From CAYMLL01 sp964390645 (lineage in GTDB: Bacteria; Planctomycetota; UBA8108), in assembly GCA_964390645.1 (NCBI GenBank), contig CAYMLL010000017.1, positions 1 to 50,163 on the forward strand: a DNA stretch of 50,163 nucleotides, in the 5' to 3' direction. The position numbers and the translations under genes were made by a program. Shown here one piece after another: positions 1-9,320 of the stretch. A model generated the notes under the pieces. It had not been told where the DNA came from and did not search any database. It saw nothing but the letters and a program-made list of their open reading frames with translations. How positions within the stretch are numbered: the first letter of the stretch is position 1; each line of letters opens with the position of its first letter.

Positions 1-538
1 CGGGAGTCCGGCACCAGTCGTCGTCGCTCTCGGGCGGCCTGGCGCCGCCGAGCGGCCGGAAGGCCCACCAGGAGCGGTCCGCGTCGGTGATGGTCCTCTC
101 TTCTTCGCCCGTCTTCTCGCCTGCGCCACCGCGGTCGACGAGCGGAGCGTCGTAGGGAGCGCCGAGGTCGATCCACTTGGCGATCGCCGCGATCGACTTC
201 TCGGGCAGCTTCTGGAGCTTGTGTGGCATGAAGGGCTCACGGGTGTGAGCGACCATCTCGTAGAGCCGGCTCCTTGCGTGCCCGCCCGGCTCGATCACCG
301 CGCCGTCAGCGCCGCCTCGCAGCAGCGTGGCGCGGGAGGAGATGTCGAGTTTGGCGCGTGTTCGCCTTCCTCCGTGGCAGTCGAGGCAGCTCTGCACGAG
401 AATGCCCCGTACCTTCGACTTGAAGAGTGCCAGCCCCTCGGCCATCTTCTTTGCGTGGACGGGGTCGAGCTGCTCGTCCTCGCCGAGTCCGGGCGCCGCA
501 CACAGGAGAACGATGATGGGAACGATTAGAGGTTTCAC
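1..538 (-). CDS. PSCyt1-type (planctomycete cytochrome c) secreted protein, 3' end outside window
   Basis: The reading frame runs off the left edge, so only about 179 N-terminal residues are present. It opens with GTG preceded by CGGAG about 9 nt upstream. The first residues (MKPLIVPIIVLLCAAPGLG) form a Sec signal peptide. Around residue 52 there is a c-type haem motif, CLDCH, inside a context typical of planctomycete cytochrome domains: FKSKVRGILVQSCLDCHGG, then 'RAKLDISSRATLLRGG' and 'MPHKLQKLPEKSIAAIAKWI'. In planctomycetes this domain usually precedes DUF1549 and DUF1553 in proteins of about 800-1000 residues; that part would lie beyond base 1. The function of such proteins is not settled. 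The family call is strong and the boundary is certain only at the 5' end. The gene is divergent from the DUF2891 gene. Confidence 0.85.
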   Translation of the reverse strand, partial: MKPLIVPIIVLLCAAPGLGEDEQLDPVHAKKMAEGLALFKSKVRGILVQSCLDCHGGRRTRAKLDISSRATLLRGGADGAVIEPGGHARSRLYEMVAHTREPFMPHKLQKLPEKSIAAIAKWIDLGAPYDAPLVDRGGAGEKTGEEERTITDADRSWWAFRPLGGARPPESDDDWCRTP

Positions 539-567
539 TCTGGCGACTCCGGGAGCTGACAGGCCAT
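535..567 (-). other. Possible 10-residue leader ORF overlapping the PSCyt1 start
   Basis: An ATG at 567 follows GAGGAG by 7 nt, a better ribosome-binding site than that of the main gene. It opens MACQLPESPE and stops at TGA 537-535. That stop overlaps the GTG start of the PSCyt1 gene as GTGA, the arrangement used for translational coupling. It could be a leader peptide, or the ATG could simply be fortuitous. There is no other support. Confidence 0.25.
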
Positions 568-698
568 TATTATTCTCCTCGGCCCTGGCGGATTGTCTCG
601 CTTTTTCGAGCGCCCGCGGCGTGCTTCTCGCGGCGGTGGTGTCGTCGGTGGCCCCGGGGACAGGAGGCCCGGTCTCGGCCGGGGAAAAGGAGGATGTG

Positions 699-1760
699 AT
701 GGACAGCGCCGCGGAGCGCTTCGCGGCTCTCGCGCTCTCGTGCGTGCACCGGGAGTATCCGAACAAGATCGGTCACGTGCTCTCCAGCGACGGCGACGTC
801 AAGCCGCCGCGAGCGCTGACCCCGGTGTTTTACGGCTGCTTCGACTGGCACTCTGCGGTGCACGGTCACTGGCTGCTCGTGAGACTGGCGCGGAAGTTCC
901 CCGACGGGAAGTTCGTGGAAGCGGCGAGACAGGCGCTCGACGCGAGCTTCCGTGCCGAGAAGGTTGCCGTCGAGCTCGAGTATCTCCGCGGCGAGGGGCG
1001 GCAGTCCTTCGAGCGGCCGTACGGGCTTGCATGGTTCCTGCAGCTCTGCGCGGAGCTCAACGAGTGGGAAGACCCGGACGCGCGTCGCTGGGCGAAGCTG
1101 CTCGAGCCGCTGGAGTCCGAGGTCGAGCAGCGCTTTCTCGTGTGGCTGCCGAAGCTCTCGCATCCGATCCGCACCGGAGAGCACAGCCAGTCGGCCTTCG
1201 CGATGGGGCTCGTTCTCGACTGGGCGCGCTCGCGAGGTCGCGACGATCTTGCCGAGCTTGTCGAGGCGCGCGCTCGCGCGTTCTACCTCGACGATCGCGG
1301 CTGGAGCCTCGCCTTCGAGCCGAGCGGTCAGGACTTCCTCTCGCCGGGCCTCGCCGAGGCGGACCTGATGCGTCGGGTGCTCGAGCCGCCCGTCTTCGCG
1401 AGATGGCTCACGGGGCTCTTGCCGGGAATCCCGGCGGGGGGCGCCGCCGACTGGCTTCCCCCGGCTGTCGTGACCGACAAGAGCGACGACAAGCTCGCTC
1501 ACCTCGACGGGCTGAACCTCGCGCGGGCCTGGATGATCGAGGGTATCCGCGAGGGGCTGCCGCGGGACGATCCCCGCTGTGCGAGTCTCGACGCCGCGGC
1601 CAGGACGCACCGTGGGGCCGGTCTCGAGGCGGTCACCGGCGAGCACTACGAGGGGGGCCACTGGCTGGGCAGCTTCGCGGTCTATCTCGTGACGCGGCGA
1701 GGTCTCGCCGTCGAGCGCGACGGACGACGGGATGAGGGACGGTCTTCTCGGCAAGGGTAG
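699..1760 (+). CDS. DUF2891 family protein
   Basis: The product is 353 residues. The start is chosen at ATG 699 because AAGGAGG (687-693) sits 5 nt upstream; the open frame extends further 5' but that part has no convincing start or signal peptide. The N-terminal half carries the family hallmark of an aromatic/His-rich stretch, 'VFYGCFDWHSAVHGHWLL', followed by 'ARLAR..FPDG', and later 'HPIRTGEHSQSAFAMGL' and 'EHYEGGHWLGSFAVYL' near the C-terminus. DUF2891 proteins are about 330-360 residues and probably adopt an alpha/alpha-barrel fold like other His/Trp-rich barrel enzymes, but no reaction is established. It looks cytoplasmic. It is transcribed away from the PSCyt1 gene with a 160-bp divergent spacer. 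Confidence 0.8.
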   Translation: MDSAAERFAALALSCVHREYPNKIGHVLSSDGDVKPPRALTPVFYGCFDWHSAVHGHWLLVRLARKFPDGKFVEAARQALDASFRAEKVAVELEYLRGEGRQSFERPYGLAWFLQLCAELNEWEDPDARRWAKLLEPLESEVEQRFLVWLPKLSHPIRTGEHSQSAFAMGLVLDWARSRGRDDLAELVEARARAFYLDDRGWSLAFEPSGQDFLSPGLAEADLMRRVLEPPVFARWLTGLLPGIPAGGAADWLPPAVVTDKSDDKLAHLDGLNLARAWMIEGIREGLPRDDPRCASLDAAARTHRGAGLEAVTGEHYEGGHWLGSFAVYLVTRRGLAVERDGRRDEGRSSRQG

Positions 1761-1852
1761 CGTCAGGAGAGGGGGCTGTCCCTCCGGCCCGGTCGACGGC
1801 CCGGGTTTGTCGGGGGACCTGTCGTCGGGGCGACGTGGCGGGCCACCGGTGC

Positions 1853-4222
1853 TCAGAGGCGTTTGCGTCGCGCCTCTCGCTTCACCTTCGCGGCGCGCTT
1901 CTCGACCTCCTTGCGGAGCTCGGCGATGCCCGAGATCGCGCTGCGGATCATGGTCTCGGCCTCCCTCTTGCTGGCCTCGGCAGCGGCGAGGCTCTTCTCG
2001 AGCGCCTCGAGACGCTGACGCAGCTCGTCGATCGACAGGTCGGCAAGCGGGTTCAGCGGTGCCGTCGGTCGCAGCTCGGCGACGATGGACCGCAGCACGG
2101 ACGCCGGGATCGCGTAGCTGTCCACACGACCCGAACGCGCGATGTTGAGACCGACGACCTGCCCGTCGAGCTGCACGATCGGCCCGCCACACTGGTCCGG
2201 CCACAGGACCGTGTCGTGCTGGAGCGCCAGCGGGAAGTTCGAGCGGCGCGTGCTGACCTCGCCGCCGAGCAGGTTCATGCGGTCGAGTCGCTGCTGGCGT
2301 GAAGCGGGGAGCCGGGACCCGAGCTTCGCGGTCACCTCGATGTCCTCGTCGCCGCGGCGGATCGACAGCTTCACCTCGTCGCCGGGCGAGCGCGCCCGAA
2401 GCAGCTCGACGAGATCCGGCCCCGTTTCCACACGGTCGCCGTCCAGCGCGGTGATGACGTCGTTCGGCTGCAACCCGGCCCGGGAGGCGCCGCTGTCCTC
2501 GATGACCTCGCCGACGACCGCGCGCTCGTCGCCCATCTTGAACGAGATGCCGAGGATGCCACGCTGGCCGAGCGCGCGTGACGCCACGCTGACGACGCCG
2601 AAGGAGACCGCGTCCTCGGTGTATCCCGTCGTCACGACCCAGGAGCCGACGCTCGGCTCGTCACCGGTCGCCCAGACGATCGGCCGCGCCTCGCCGAGTC
2701 CGTCCTCGCCGTCGAGGTCGAGAGCCAGCAACGCGATGTCGTGCTTGTCGCTCGAGGCGACGATACGCGCCGATGTCTCTCGACCGCCGTGGAGCTTGCA
2801 GCGGATATCGCCCCTCATCTCGCTGGCCTTCGTGATCACATGGCCCGAGGCATCGATGAGCGCTCCGAAGGCCTTCTCGTCACCGTCGCAGAGGATCTGC
2901 ACGGTGCCTTTCGCCGCCGCCTCGACTGAATCGCGGAACGCGTCCCGGATGCTCGAGTGGCGCTTCTCGGTACGTCGGGGCTCGCGTCCGCGCTCGCGCC
3001 GGCGCATCTGATCGAAGGAGCGTCGCAGGCGCTCGACCCCGCGTTCGCGGCGCTCCGAGCGCTCGTCGTCGTCCTTGTCGTCGTCGTCCTTGTCGTCGTC
3101 GTCCTTGTCGTCGTCCTTCTTCTTCGGCGGGTCCTCGAGGTCGAGGCCGCCGGTCGGCCGCTCCGGGTCCGGCGGTACGCTCGATCCCTCGTACTTGCCG
3201 ATCTTCACCTTGACGCTGAACGTGGTATCGTCGCGCCGCACCTCGAGGATTATCTCGTCGCCCGGCTTCTTCTTGCGGACCCGTGTCGCCAGATCCTGAA
3301 AGGTCTCGATCGGCTCGCCGTCCGCCTGCGTGATCACGTCGCCGGTCTGGAGGCCGGCCGCCTCCGCAGGACTTCCGTCGGTGACGCCGCCGATCCGGCA
3401 GTTGTCGGAGTCGGAGTCCGAAGTCACGCCGAGGTAGGGTCCGCCGCGCGTCGGGACGCTGCCGCGGCCCCGTTGTCCCCACGACTCGCCCTTCTTCAGC
3501 CGCTCCCAGGTCTCCGTGAAGGTGTCGACCGGCACGTGGACGTTCGCTGCGAAGGACTGTGAGATGCGGCTGTTGATACCGATGACCCGGCCGTTCATAT
3601 CGAAGAGCGGTCCGCCGGAGTCACCGCCGACGAGGACGCAGTCCGTGGTCACGGCGCTGCTGCGATTGCGCAGCACCCGGCCGACGCGAACCGGCGGCGC
3701 ACGGCCGGGCTGGTAGCCGCCGGGGTGGCCCGTCGCGAGGCACCACTGCCCCTCCGCGAGCTCGCCGGACTTTCCCATCTCGACGAAGGGCCACTTGCCC
3801 TCCTCGGTGATCTTGAGGAGTCCCGAGTCGATGCCGTGGTTGACACCGAGTGTCTCCGCCTTGACCTGACGGCCGTCGTGGAAGATCAGCGTCACCGTTC
3901 GTCCCGGCCGGGCGGATACGTGACCGGCGGTCAGCACGTAGCCATCCTCGCTGACGATCACGCCGCTGCCCTGTCCGCCGCCGGCTCGTACACCGACCGT
4001 GCACGGCACGACTCGCCGGGAGACCTCGCGAAAGCGCTCCTGCATCGCGGCGAGGTCGGCGGTGCCGTCGGGCGCCTCCCGGCCGCCGAAGATTCTCTCG
4101 AGACGCTCGGAGCTGTCGCTTCGGTCCGATCCGGCAGCGACGCTGAAGACCCCGATCAGCAGGGCGGTCAGAAGGACGCAAGGATGCGCTCGCGCCGAGC
4201 GAGGACGAAGACCCGGACCCAT
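1853..4222 (-). CDS. HtrA/Deg-like serine protease with two protease-fold domains and two PDZ domains
   Basis: The 789-residue product starts with a signal peptide or anchor (about residues 14-31). Domain 1 (about 65-240) is a trypsin-fold protease with a complete triad: His101 in TAGHV, Asp132 in GIDSGLL and Ser202 in GGDSGGP. PDZ1 covers about 262-345. A low-complexity Lys/Asp stretch (367-387) and an Arg-rich linker follow. Domain 2 (about 430-715) has the same fold but lacks the catalytic His (TKASEM) and has Cys678 in DQCGGP where the serine should be; only the Asp region (HDIALL) is kept. PDZ2 (about 555-635) lies inside domain 2. The C-terminus (about 728-789) is a charged coiled coil. 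The start at 4222 has GGGAGA about 8 nt upstream. The role is probably periplasmic protein quality control by domain 1. A pseudoprotease or thiol role for domain 2 is inference. Confidence 0.85.
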   Translation of the reverse strand: MGPGLRPRSARAHPCVLLTALLIGVFSVAAGSDRSDSSERLERIFGGREAPDGTADLAAMQERFREVSRRVVPCTVGVRAGGGQGSGVIVSEDGYVLTAGHVSARPGRTVTLIFHDGRQVKAETLGVNHGIDSGLLKITEEGKWPFVEMGKSGELAEGQWCLATGHPGGYQPGRAPPVRVGRVLRNRSSAVTTDCVLVGGDSGGPLFDMNGRVIGINSRISQSFAANVHVPVDTFTETWERLKKGESWGQRGRGSVPTRGGPYLGVTSDSDSDNCRIGGVTDGSPAEAAGLQTGDVITQADGEPIETFQDLATRVRKKKPGDEIILEVRRDDTTFSVKVKIGKYEGSSVPPDPERPTGGLDLEDPPKKKDDDKDDDDKDDDDKDDDERSERRERGVERLRRSFDQMRRRERGREPRRTEKRHSSIRDAFRDSVEAAAKGTVQILCDGDEKAFGALIDASGHVITKASEMRGDIRCKLHGGRETSARIVASSDKHDIALLALDLDGEDGLGEARPIVWATGDEPSVGSWVVTTGYTEDAVSFGVVSVASRALGQRGILGISFKMGDERAVVGEVIEDSGASRAGLQPNDVITALDGDRVETGPDLVELLRARSPGDEVKLSIRRGDEDIEVTAKLGSRLPASRQQRLDRMNLLGGEVSTRRSNFPLALQHDTVLWPDQCGGPIVQLDGQVVGLNIARSGRVDSYAIPASVLRSIVAELRPTAPLNPLADLSIDELRQRLEALEKSLAAAEASKREAETMIRSAISGIAELRKEVEKRAAKVKREARRKRL
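3066..3118 (-). repeat. 15-bp coding tandem repeat (KDDDD)
   Basis: About three and a half copies of a 15-bp unit in the protease gene encode KDDDD repeats in the linker after PDZ1. The repeat is in frame, so gain or loss of a unit would only lengthen or shorten the acidic linker. Confidence 0.8.
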
Positions 4223-4433
4223 CGGCGATTCTCCCGAACAGAGGAGCGAGACCTTCCGCGGACGCGGGGTCCGCGATACGATGGGTACTAGTGTCTCGTC
4301 CCAGCGTGGGCACTCAACAACTATTTGGCCCGGTCGGCCCGCTTTTTCCCGTCCCGTCGTTCGGGAGCGCGGAAGTCGACACGACGGGATCCTGCCCGGG
4401 GGTCTGGGCGGACGGACTCAGGAGGATACGGGT

Positions 4434-7400
4434 GTGAGCAGGGTGGTGACGCGAGCACGACCGTCACTGCGAGATGGGAGCCGCCGTCTCCTGCGGGCTC
4501 TGGCGATCGCCCTGGCGGTCCTGCCGGGCGTCAACGCGCAGGAGCTCCTGATCACGGAGCTCGTCGCCGTCAACGACGACACGCTTCTCGACGAGGACGG
4601 CGAGAGCTCGGACTGGTTCGAGGTACAGAACACGAGCGGCGCCCGGCTCGATCTCGACGGATGGTTCGCCACGGACGAGCCCGGCGTGCCCGGTAAGTGG
4701 CGCTTTCCCGCGGTCGAGCTCGGCGCCGGCGAGTTCCTGGTCGTCTTCGCATCCGCCAAGGACCGCGCAGTCGCTGGTGAGGAGCTGCACACCAGCTTCC
4801 GCCTCGGCGGCACCGGTGAGTACCTCGCGGTCAACCGGCCTGACGGCAGCGTGTCGCACGAGTACGCGCCGGGGTATCCCGAGCAGCGTCGCGACTACTC
4901 CTACGGCATCGCGCAGACGTCGACGACGACGGTGTTCGTCACCACCGACTCGGCAGCCCGCATCAACGTGCCCGTGAGCGGCGCGGACGGCATGGACTGG
5001 ACGCTCGCCGGATTCGACGATGGGGACTGGACCGACGGTACCGCTGCGGTCGGCTACGACACCGAGGAGCCGGTGGGCAATCCCGGCGACGCGATCAACG
5101 TCGCCTCGGCTGGCGAGGCGACGCAGTCGTCGACCCTCGGAAGCTTCAGGGCATCGCTCGGAATCGACGGAAACCTCGGGAACTTCACCCACACCGCCGC
5201 CGGTGTCAACACACCCGCGACCTGGGAGGTCGATCTCGGCCGCGTCACGACGATCGGCTCGGTCGTCCTCCACAATCGCAGCGGGTGCTGCGGCTCGCGG
5301 CTGCGCGACATCACGGTGATCGTGCTGGATGCTCCGGGCGGCGAGATCGTCTGGCGGTCCGGGCTCCTGAATCCGGAGAACGTGCTCGGCGGTGGCGGCA
5401 CCGCCGGTCCGGCGGAGCTGACGGTCGACATCCTCGCGGACGTCGGCGGACCGGTCGGCGGCCGGGTCGTGCGCGTCGTGCGTACTCCCGATCCGGATCT
5501 CTCGGGGACCGGCGGCGCGGGCAACTCCGATGAGGCCGACGTGCTCTCGCTCGCCGAGGTCGAGGTGCTCGAGGTGCCGCTCCTGGGCTACCACGGGCTC
5601 ATCGGTACCGACCTCGAGGACGGGATGTCCGGTCTGAACGCGAGTGCGTACATCCGCATCCCCTTCGAGCTCGACGAGGCGCGGAGCCTCGATCTCCTCG
5701 AACTGCGCATGAAGTACGATGACGGCTTTGTCGCCTACCTGAACGGCCGGGAGGTCGCGCGCACGAACGCTCCAGCCTCACCCGTCTGGAGCTCGACGGC
5801 AAGCCGGAGCAACAGCGACACCCGGGCCGTTGTCTTCGAGGACTTCGTCATCACCGATCACCAGGACGCGCTCGAGATCGGTACGAACCTCCTGGCGATC
5901 CACGGCATGAACAGCTCTGCGGGTAGCTCCGACTTCCTGATCGTCCCCGAGCTCCTCGGCAGGACGATCGTCGGCGATGCGCCACGCTACTTTCGTACGC
6001 CGACACCCGCAGAACCGAACGACCTCGACAGCTTCGAGGGCTTCGTCTCCGACACGACGTTCAGCGTCGATCGGGGCTTCCACGAGGCGCCGTTCGACGT
6101 CGAGATCACGACGCTGACCGAGGGTGCGACGATCCGCTACACGCTCGATGGCAACCGGCCGACGGCGACGATCGGTCGGCTCTACGACGGGCCGATCCCG
6201 GTCGACGTGACGACGACGCTGTGTGCGGCTGCGTTCAAGGACGGCTTCGAGCCGACCAACGTCGACTGCCACACCTATCTCTTCCTCGACGACATCGTGC
6301 GTCAGGACGTTGCCTCCACGCGCGCGCGAGGCTTTCCCGCGGCCTGGGGCGGGGCGTCGGCGGACTACGGCATGGACCCGGACGTCGTCGGCCAGGACGG
6401 ACAGGATCGCTACGGCGGCAGGTATGCCGCCACGATCCGTGACGACCTCCGGGCGATCCCGACCCTGTCGATCGTCATGGACATCGACGAGATGTTCGGC
6501 TCGCGTGGTATCTACACGAACTCCACCTCGCGCGGTCGGTCGTGGGAGCGGGCGTGCTCGATGGAGCTGATTCACGCGGACGGCCGCAGCGACGTCCAGG
6601 TGAATTGCGGCATCCGCATCCACGGGGGTGCGTTTCGCAGCCACGGGCTGACGAAGAAGCACTCGCTGCGTCTCCTGTTCAAGTCGGACTACGGGCCGAC
6701 GAAGCTGCGCTATCCGATCTTCGGGGGCGAGATCGAGTCCAGCTTCGACACGATCACCCTGCGCGCCAACTCGAACGACGGCTGGCAATGGGGGGCGGCG
6801 GGTGCGCTGCCGCTCTACATTCGCGACTCCTTCGGCCGGGAGACCATGCTGGCGATGGACAACGTCGCCTCCCACGAGACCTTCGTCCACCTCTACATCA
6901 ACGGCGTCTACTGGGGGCTCTACAATCCGGTCGAGCGGCCGGACAGCTCCTTCTCCGCCACCTACTGGGGTGGCGACAAGGACGACTGGGACGCGCTCAG
7001 CAACGGCCAGGCCTCGAGCGGCAGCTGGGACGGCTGGAACGCGATGCTCGGGGTCCTTCGCGGCGGTGTGGAGGACTACTCGACCTACATGCGCGCGCAG
7101 GGCAAGAACCCCGACGGCACGGACAATCCCGCCTTCACGGCCTACGTCGATGTGGAGAACGTCGTCGACTACGCGATCACCAACCTCTACGTGGGCAACA
7201 CGGACTGGCCGCACAAGAACTACTGGATCGGCTTCAACCCCGTCGAGCCGAGCGGCTTCAAGTACTACATGTGGGACTCCGAGTGGTCGCTCGGCCTGCG
7301 CTCGAATCTCAATACCAACCAGACGACACGCTCGAACGGAGTCATGGAGCCGTACTCGCTGCTTCGTCGCAACGAGGAGTTCCGTGTCTTCTTCGGCGAT

Positions 7401-8987
7401 CGATTGCACGCACATTTTTCGAGCGGTGGTGCGCTCCATGTCGACCCGGAGAACAGCGCGTGGGATCCCGGGAGCCCCGAGGACAACGTCCCCGCCGCGC
7501 GCATGGTTCGGCTCGCCGGCGTAATCGAGCGGGCGATTGTCGCGGAGTCGGCCCGCTGGGGTGACCAGCACGCGTCGACATCGTACACGCGCGACGAGGA
7601 CTGGGCGGTGGAGCTGGCGAACCGCCTGGCGACCTACTTCCCGCGGCGCTCGAACGTCGTGCTCGAGCAGTTCCGCTCCGGTGGCCTCTACCCGCAGGTC
7701 GACGCCCCGGTGCTCAACCGGCACGGGGGCTTCATCGAGTCCGGCTTCGAGCTGACGATGCGCGCGAGCTCCGGGCAGATCTACTACACGATCGACGGCG
7801 AGGACCCGCGCAACGTCGGTGGTGGGCTCTCTGCGGAGGCGTCCGAGGGCAGCGCCACGGATGAGACGGTCCTCATCGACGAGGGTGATCCGGTGCGCGT
7901 GCTCGTGCCGACGAGCGGCGACCTGGGGCTCGAGTGGATCGAGACGGAATTCGACGATTCGGGCTGGCAGAGCGGCACGACCGGCGTCGGCTATGAGGAC
8001 GGCAGCGGCTATGAGGACTTGATCAACACCGATGTCGGACCGGATGCGAACGACACCAACGCGACGGTCTATATCCGCCTCGAGTTCGACGGCTCCGGTG
8101 TCACAGACAGCGACTTTCTCGGCCTCGCGATGAAGTACGACGATGGCTTCATCGCCTATCTCAACGGAGTTCGCGTCGCGTCCGCCAACGCCCCGGAGAA
8201 TCCGACCTGGAGCTCGACGTCCGCCGGGAGCCACTCCGACAGTCTCGCAGTCGTCTACGAGCCGTTCGACATCACGGCGTTCGCCCCGGAGTTGCGCGAC
8301 GGGATCAACGTCCTGGCGATTCACGGCCTAAACACGTCGACCGGCAGCAGCGATCTGCTCATTCTGCCGCGGCTTGTCGCGTCGTCCGTGCGCGGCGGGG
8401 GGATCATCCTCGATGGGCCGGCGCGAGTGAAGGCGCGGGCGCTGCTCGACGGCGAATGGAGCGCGCTCAGCGATGTTCAGTTCGTCATCGACACACCGCT
8501 GCGTATCACGGAGATCATGTATCACCCCGCACCGCCGGACGCCGGGATCCCCTTCGGGCAGGGCGACATGGAGTTCATCGAGCTCGAGAACGTCAGCGGG
8601 CGGACGATCGATCTGTCAGGCATCAGCATCGCGGGCGGCATCCGCTTCGACTTCTCCGCCGGCGCGGTGGAGAGCCTGGGTCCGGGACAGGTGGTCGTCC
8701 TCGTCGAGAACCTCGCCGCCTTCGCGACGCGGTACAACGTCGGCAACATCCTCATCGCCGGGGAGTTCAGCGGTCAGCTCGACAACCTCGGCGAGAGCCT
8801 GCGGCTCATCGGTCCTCACGGCGAGCGCATCCTCGACTTCGAGTTCGACGATCGCTGGCACCCGCTGACCGACGGATCGGGGCCTTCGCTGGTCATCGTC
8901 GATCCGTTCGCCGATCGTGACACCTGGGGGCGGCGTGAGAGCTGGCGCTCGAGCGACTTCCCCTTCGGCTCGCCGGGGTGTCGATGA
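4434..8987 (+). CDS. Large secreted CotH-domain surface protein (lamin-tail, discoidin-like, chitobiase-like domains)
   Basis: GTG 4434 is chosen because GGAGG (4421-4425) lies 8 nt upstream and a signal peptide follows (LLRALAIALAVLPGVNAQ). The product has 1517 residues as read. Domains in order: lamin-tail domain (about 37-115); a beta-sandwich with the 'MKYDDGFVAYLNGREVA' motif (about 165-510), interrupted by a discoidin/F5-8C-like insert (about 222-345); chitobiase C-terminal-like domain (about 540-620, 'IRYTLDGNRPT'); CotH kinase-like domain (about 670-1060, 'CGIRIHGGAFRSHGLTKKHS', 'TLRANSNDGWQWG', 'YMWDSEWSLGL'); a second chitobiase-like domain ('IYYTIDGEDPR'); a second 'MKYDDGFIAYLNGVRVA' domain; and a second lamin-tail domain to the end. 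CotH domains can phosphorylate proteins in spores, but the target here is unknown. The frame ends at TGA 8985-8987, just before a dockerin-like tail in the next frame, so the gene is probably frameshifted. Confidence 0.85.
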   Translation: MSRVVTRARPSLRDGSRRLLRALAIALAVLPGVNAQELLITELVAVNDDTLLDEDGESSDWFEVQNTSGARLDLDGWFATDEPGVPGKWRFPAVELGAGEFLVVFASAKDRAVAGEELHTSFRLGGTGEYLAVNRPDGSVSHEYAPGYPEQRRDYSYGIAQTSTTTVFVTTDSAARINVPVSGADGMDWTLAGFDDGDWTDGTAAVGYDTEEPVGNPGDAINVASAGEATQSSTLGSFRASLGIDGNLGNFTHTAAGVNTPATWEVDLGRVTTIGSVVLHNRSGCCGSRLRDITVIVLDAPGGEIVWRSGLLNPENVLGGGGTAGPAELTVDILADVGGPVGGRVVRVVRTPDPDLSGTGGAGNSDEADVLSLAEVEVLEVPLLGYHGLIGTDLEDGMSGLNASAYIRIPFELDEARSLDLLELRMKYDDGFVAYLNGREVARTNAPASPVWSSTASRSNSDTRAVVFEDFVITDHQDALEIGTNLLAIHGMNSSAGSSDFLIVPELLGRTIVGDAPRYFRTPTPAEPNDLDSFEGFVSDTTFSVDRGFHEAPFDVEITTLTEGATIRYTLDGNRPTATIGRLYDGPIPVDVTTTLCAAAFKDGFEPTNVDCHTYLFLDDIVRQDVASTRARGFPAAWGGASADYGMDPDVVGQDGQDRYGGRYAATIRDDLRAIPTLSIVMDIDEMFGSRGIYTNSTSRGRSWERACSMELIHADGRSDVQVNCGIRIHGGAFRSHGLTKKHSLRLLFKSDYGPTKLRYPIFGGEIESSFDTITLRANSNDGWQWGAAGALPLYIRDSFGRETMLAMDNVASHETFVHLYINGVYWGLYNPVERPDSSFSATYWGGDKDDWDALSNGQASSGSWDGWNAMLGVLRGGVEDYSTYMRAQGKNPDGTDNPAFTAYVDVENVVDYAITNLYVGNTDWPHKNYWIGFNPVEPSGFKYYMWDSEWSLGLRSNLNTNQTTRSNGVMEPYSLLRRNEEFRVFFGDRLHAHFSSGGALHVDPENSAWDPGSPEDNVPAARMVRLAGVIERAIVAESARWGDQHASTSYTRDEDWAVELANRLATYFPRRSNVVLEQFRSGGLYPQVDAPVLNRHGGFIESGFELTMRASSGQIYYTIDGEDPRNVGGGLSAEASEGSATDETVLIDEGDPVRVLVPTSGDLGLEWIETEFDDSGWQSGTTGVGYEDGSGYEDLINTDVGPDANDTNATVYIRLEFDGSGVTDSDFLGLAMKYDDGFIAYLNGVRVASANAPENPTWSSTSAGSHSDSLAVVYEPFDITAFAPELRDGINVLAIHGLNTSTGSSDLLILPRLVASSVRGGGIILDGPARVKARALLDGEWSALSDVQFVIDTPLRITEIMYHPAPPDAGIPFGQGDMEFIELENVSGRTIDLSGISIAGGIRFDFSAGAVESLGPGQVVVLVENLAAFATRYNVGNILIAGEFSGQLDNLGESLRLIGPHGERILDFEFDDRWHPLTDGSGPSLVIVDPFADRDTWGRRESWRSSDFPFGSPGCR

Positions 8988-9294
8988 GTCGGACGGAGGC
9001 GAGGGCGGTCGACAGCGGCCGGGAGACACCAACCAGGACAGCCGCGTCGATATCTCGGACGTCGTCGCGTTGCTGAGGCATCTGTTCGCGGACGCGGCGA
9101 TCGAGCTTCCCTGTGGCGACGGCTCCGCGGCGCACGGGGGCAACATCGCGCTGCTCGACTTCAACGGCGATGACGCGGTGGACGTCACCGACGCGATCAA
9201 CCAGCTCTCGTACCTCTTCGCGCAGGGGCCACCGCACGCGCTCGGTTCCGCGTGCCGGCGTGTTCCGGAGTGTCCGGAAGGTTGCGGGGCTTGA
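8977..9294 (+). pseudogene. Out-of-frame dockerin-like C-terminus of the CotH protein
   Basis: Removing one G from the GGGG at 8975-8978 joins the CotH frame to this one, giving SPGVDESDGG in place of SPGCR-stop. The segment then encodes two EF-hand-like repeats, 'GDTNQDSRVDISDVVALL' and 'DFNGDDAVDVTDAINQLSYL', and stops at TGA 9292-9294. Similar tails end three other secreted proteins in this window. It has no start or ribosome-binding site of its own, so it is best read as the true C-terminus displaced by a one-base insertion, either a real mutation or an assembly error. Confidence 0.75.
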
Positions 9295-9306
9295 CGTCTC
9301 CCGGGC

Positions 9307-9320
9307 CGTCTGCTCAGACG
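9307..9320. terminator. Short palindrome between convergent genes
   Basis: CGTCTG and CAGACG form a 14-bp inverted repeat between the end of the CotH/dockerin gene and the end of the thioredoxin-like gene. There is no T-run, so a bidirectional terminator role is only plausible. Confidence 0.3.

Noticed and set aside
8985..8987. TGA at the end of the CotH frame as a second selenocysteine codon
   Set aside because: Continuing in the same frame gives no family sequence. The dockerin-like tail is in the +1 frame, so a frameshift explains it, and no redox site is present.
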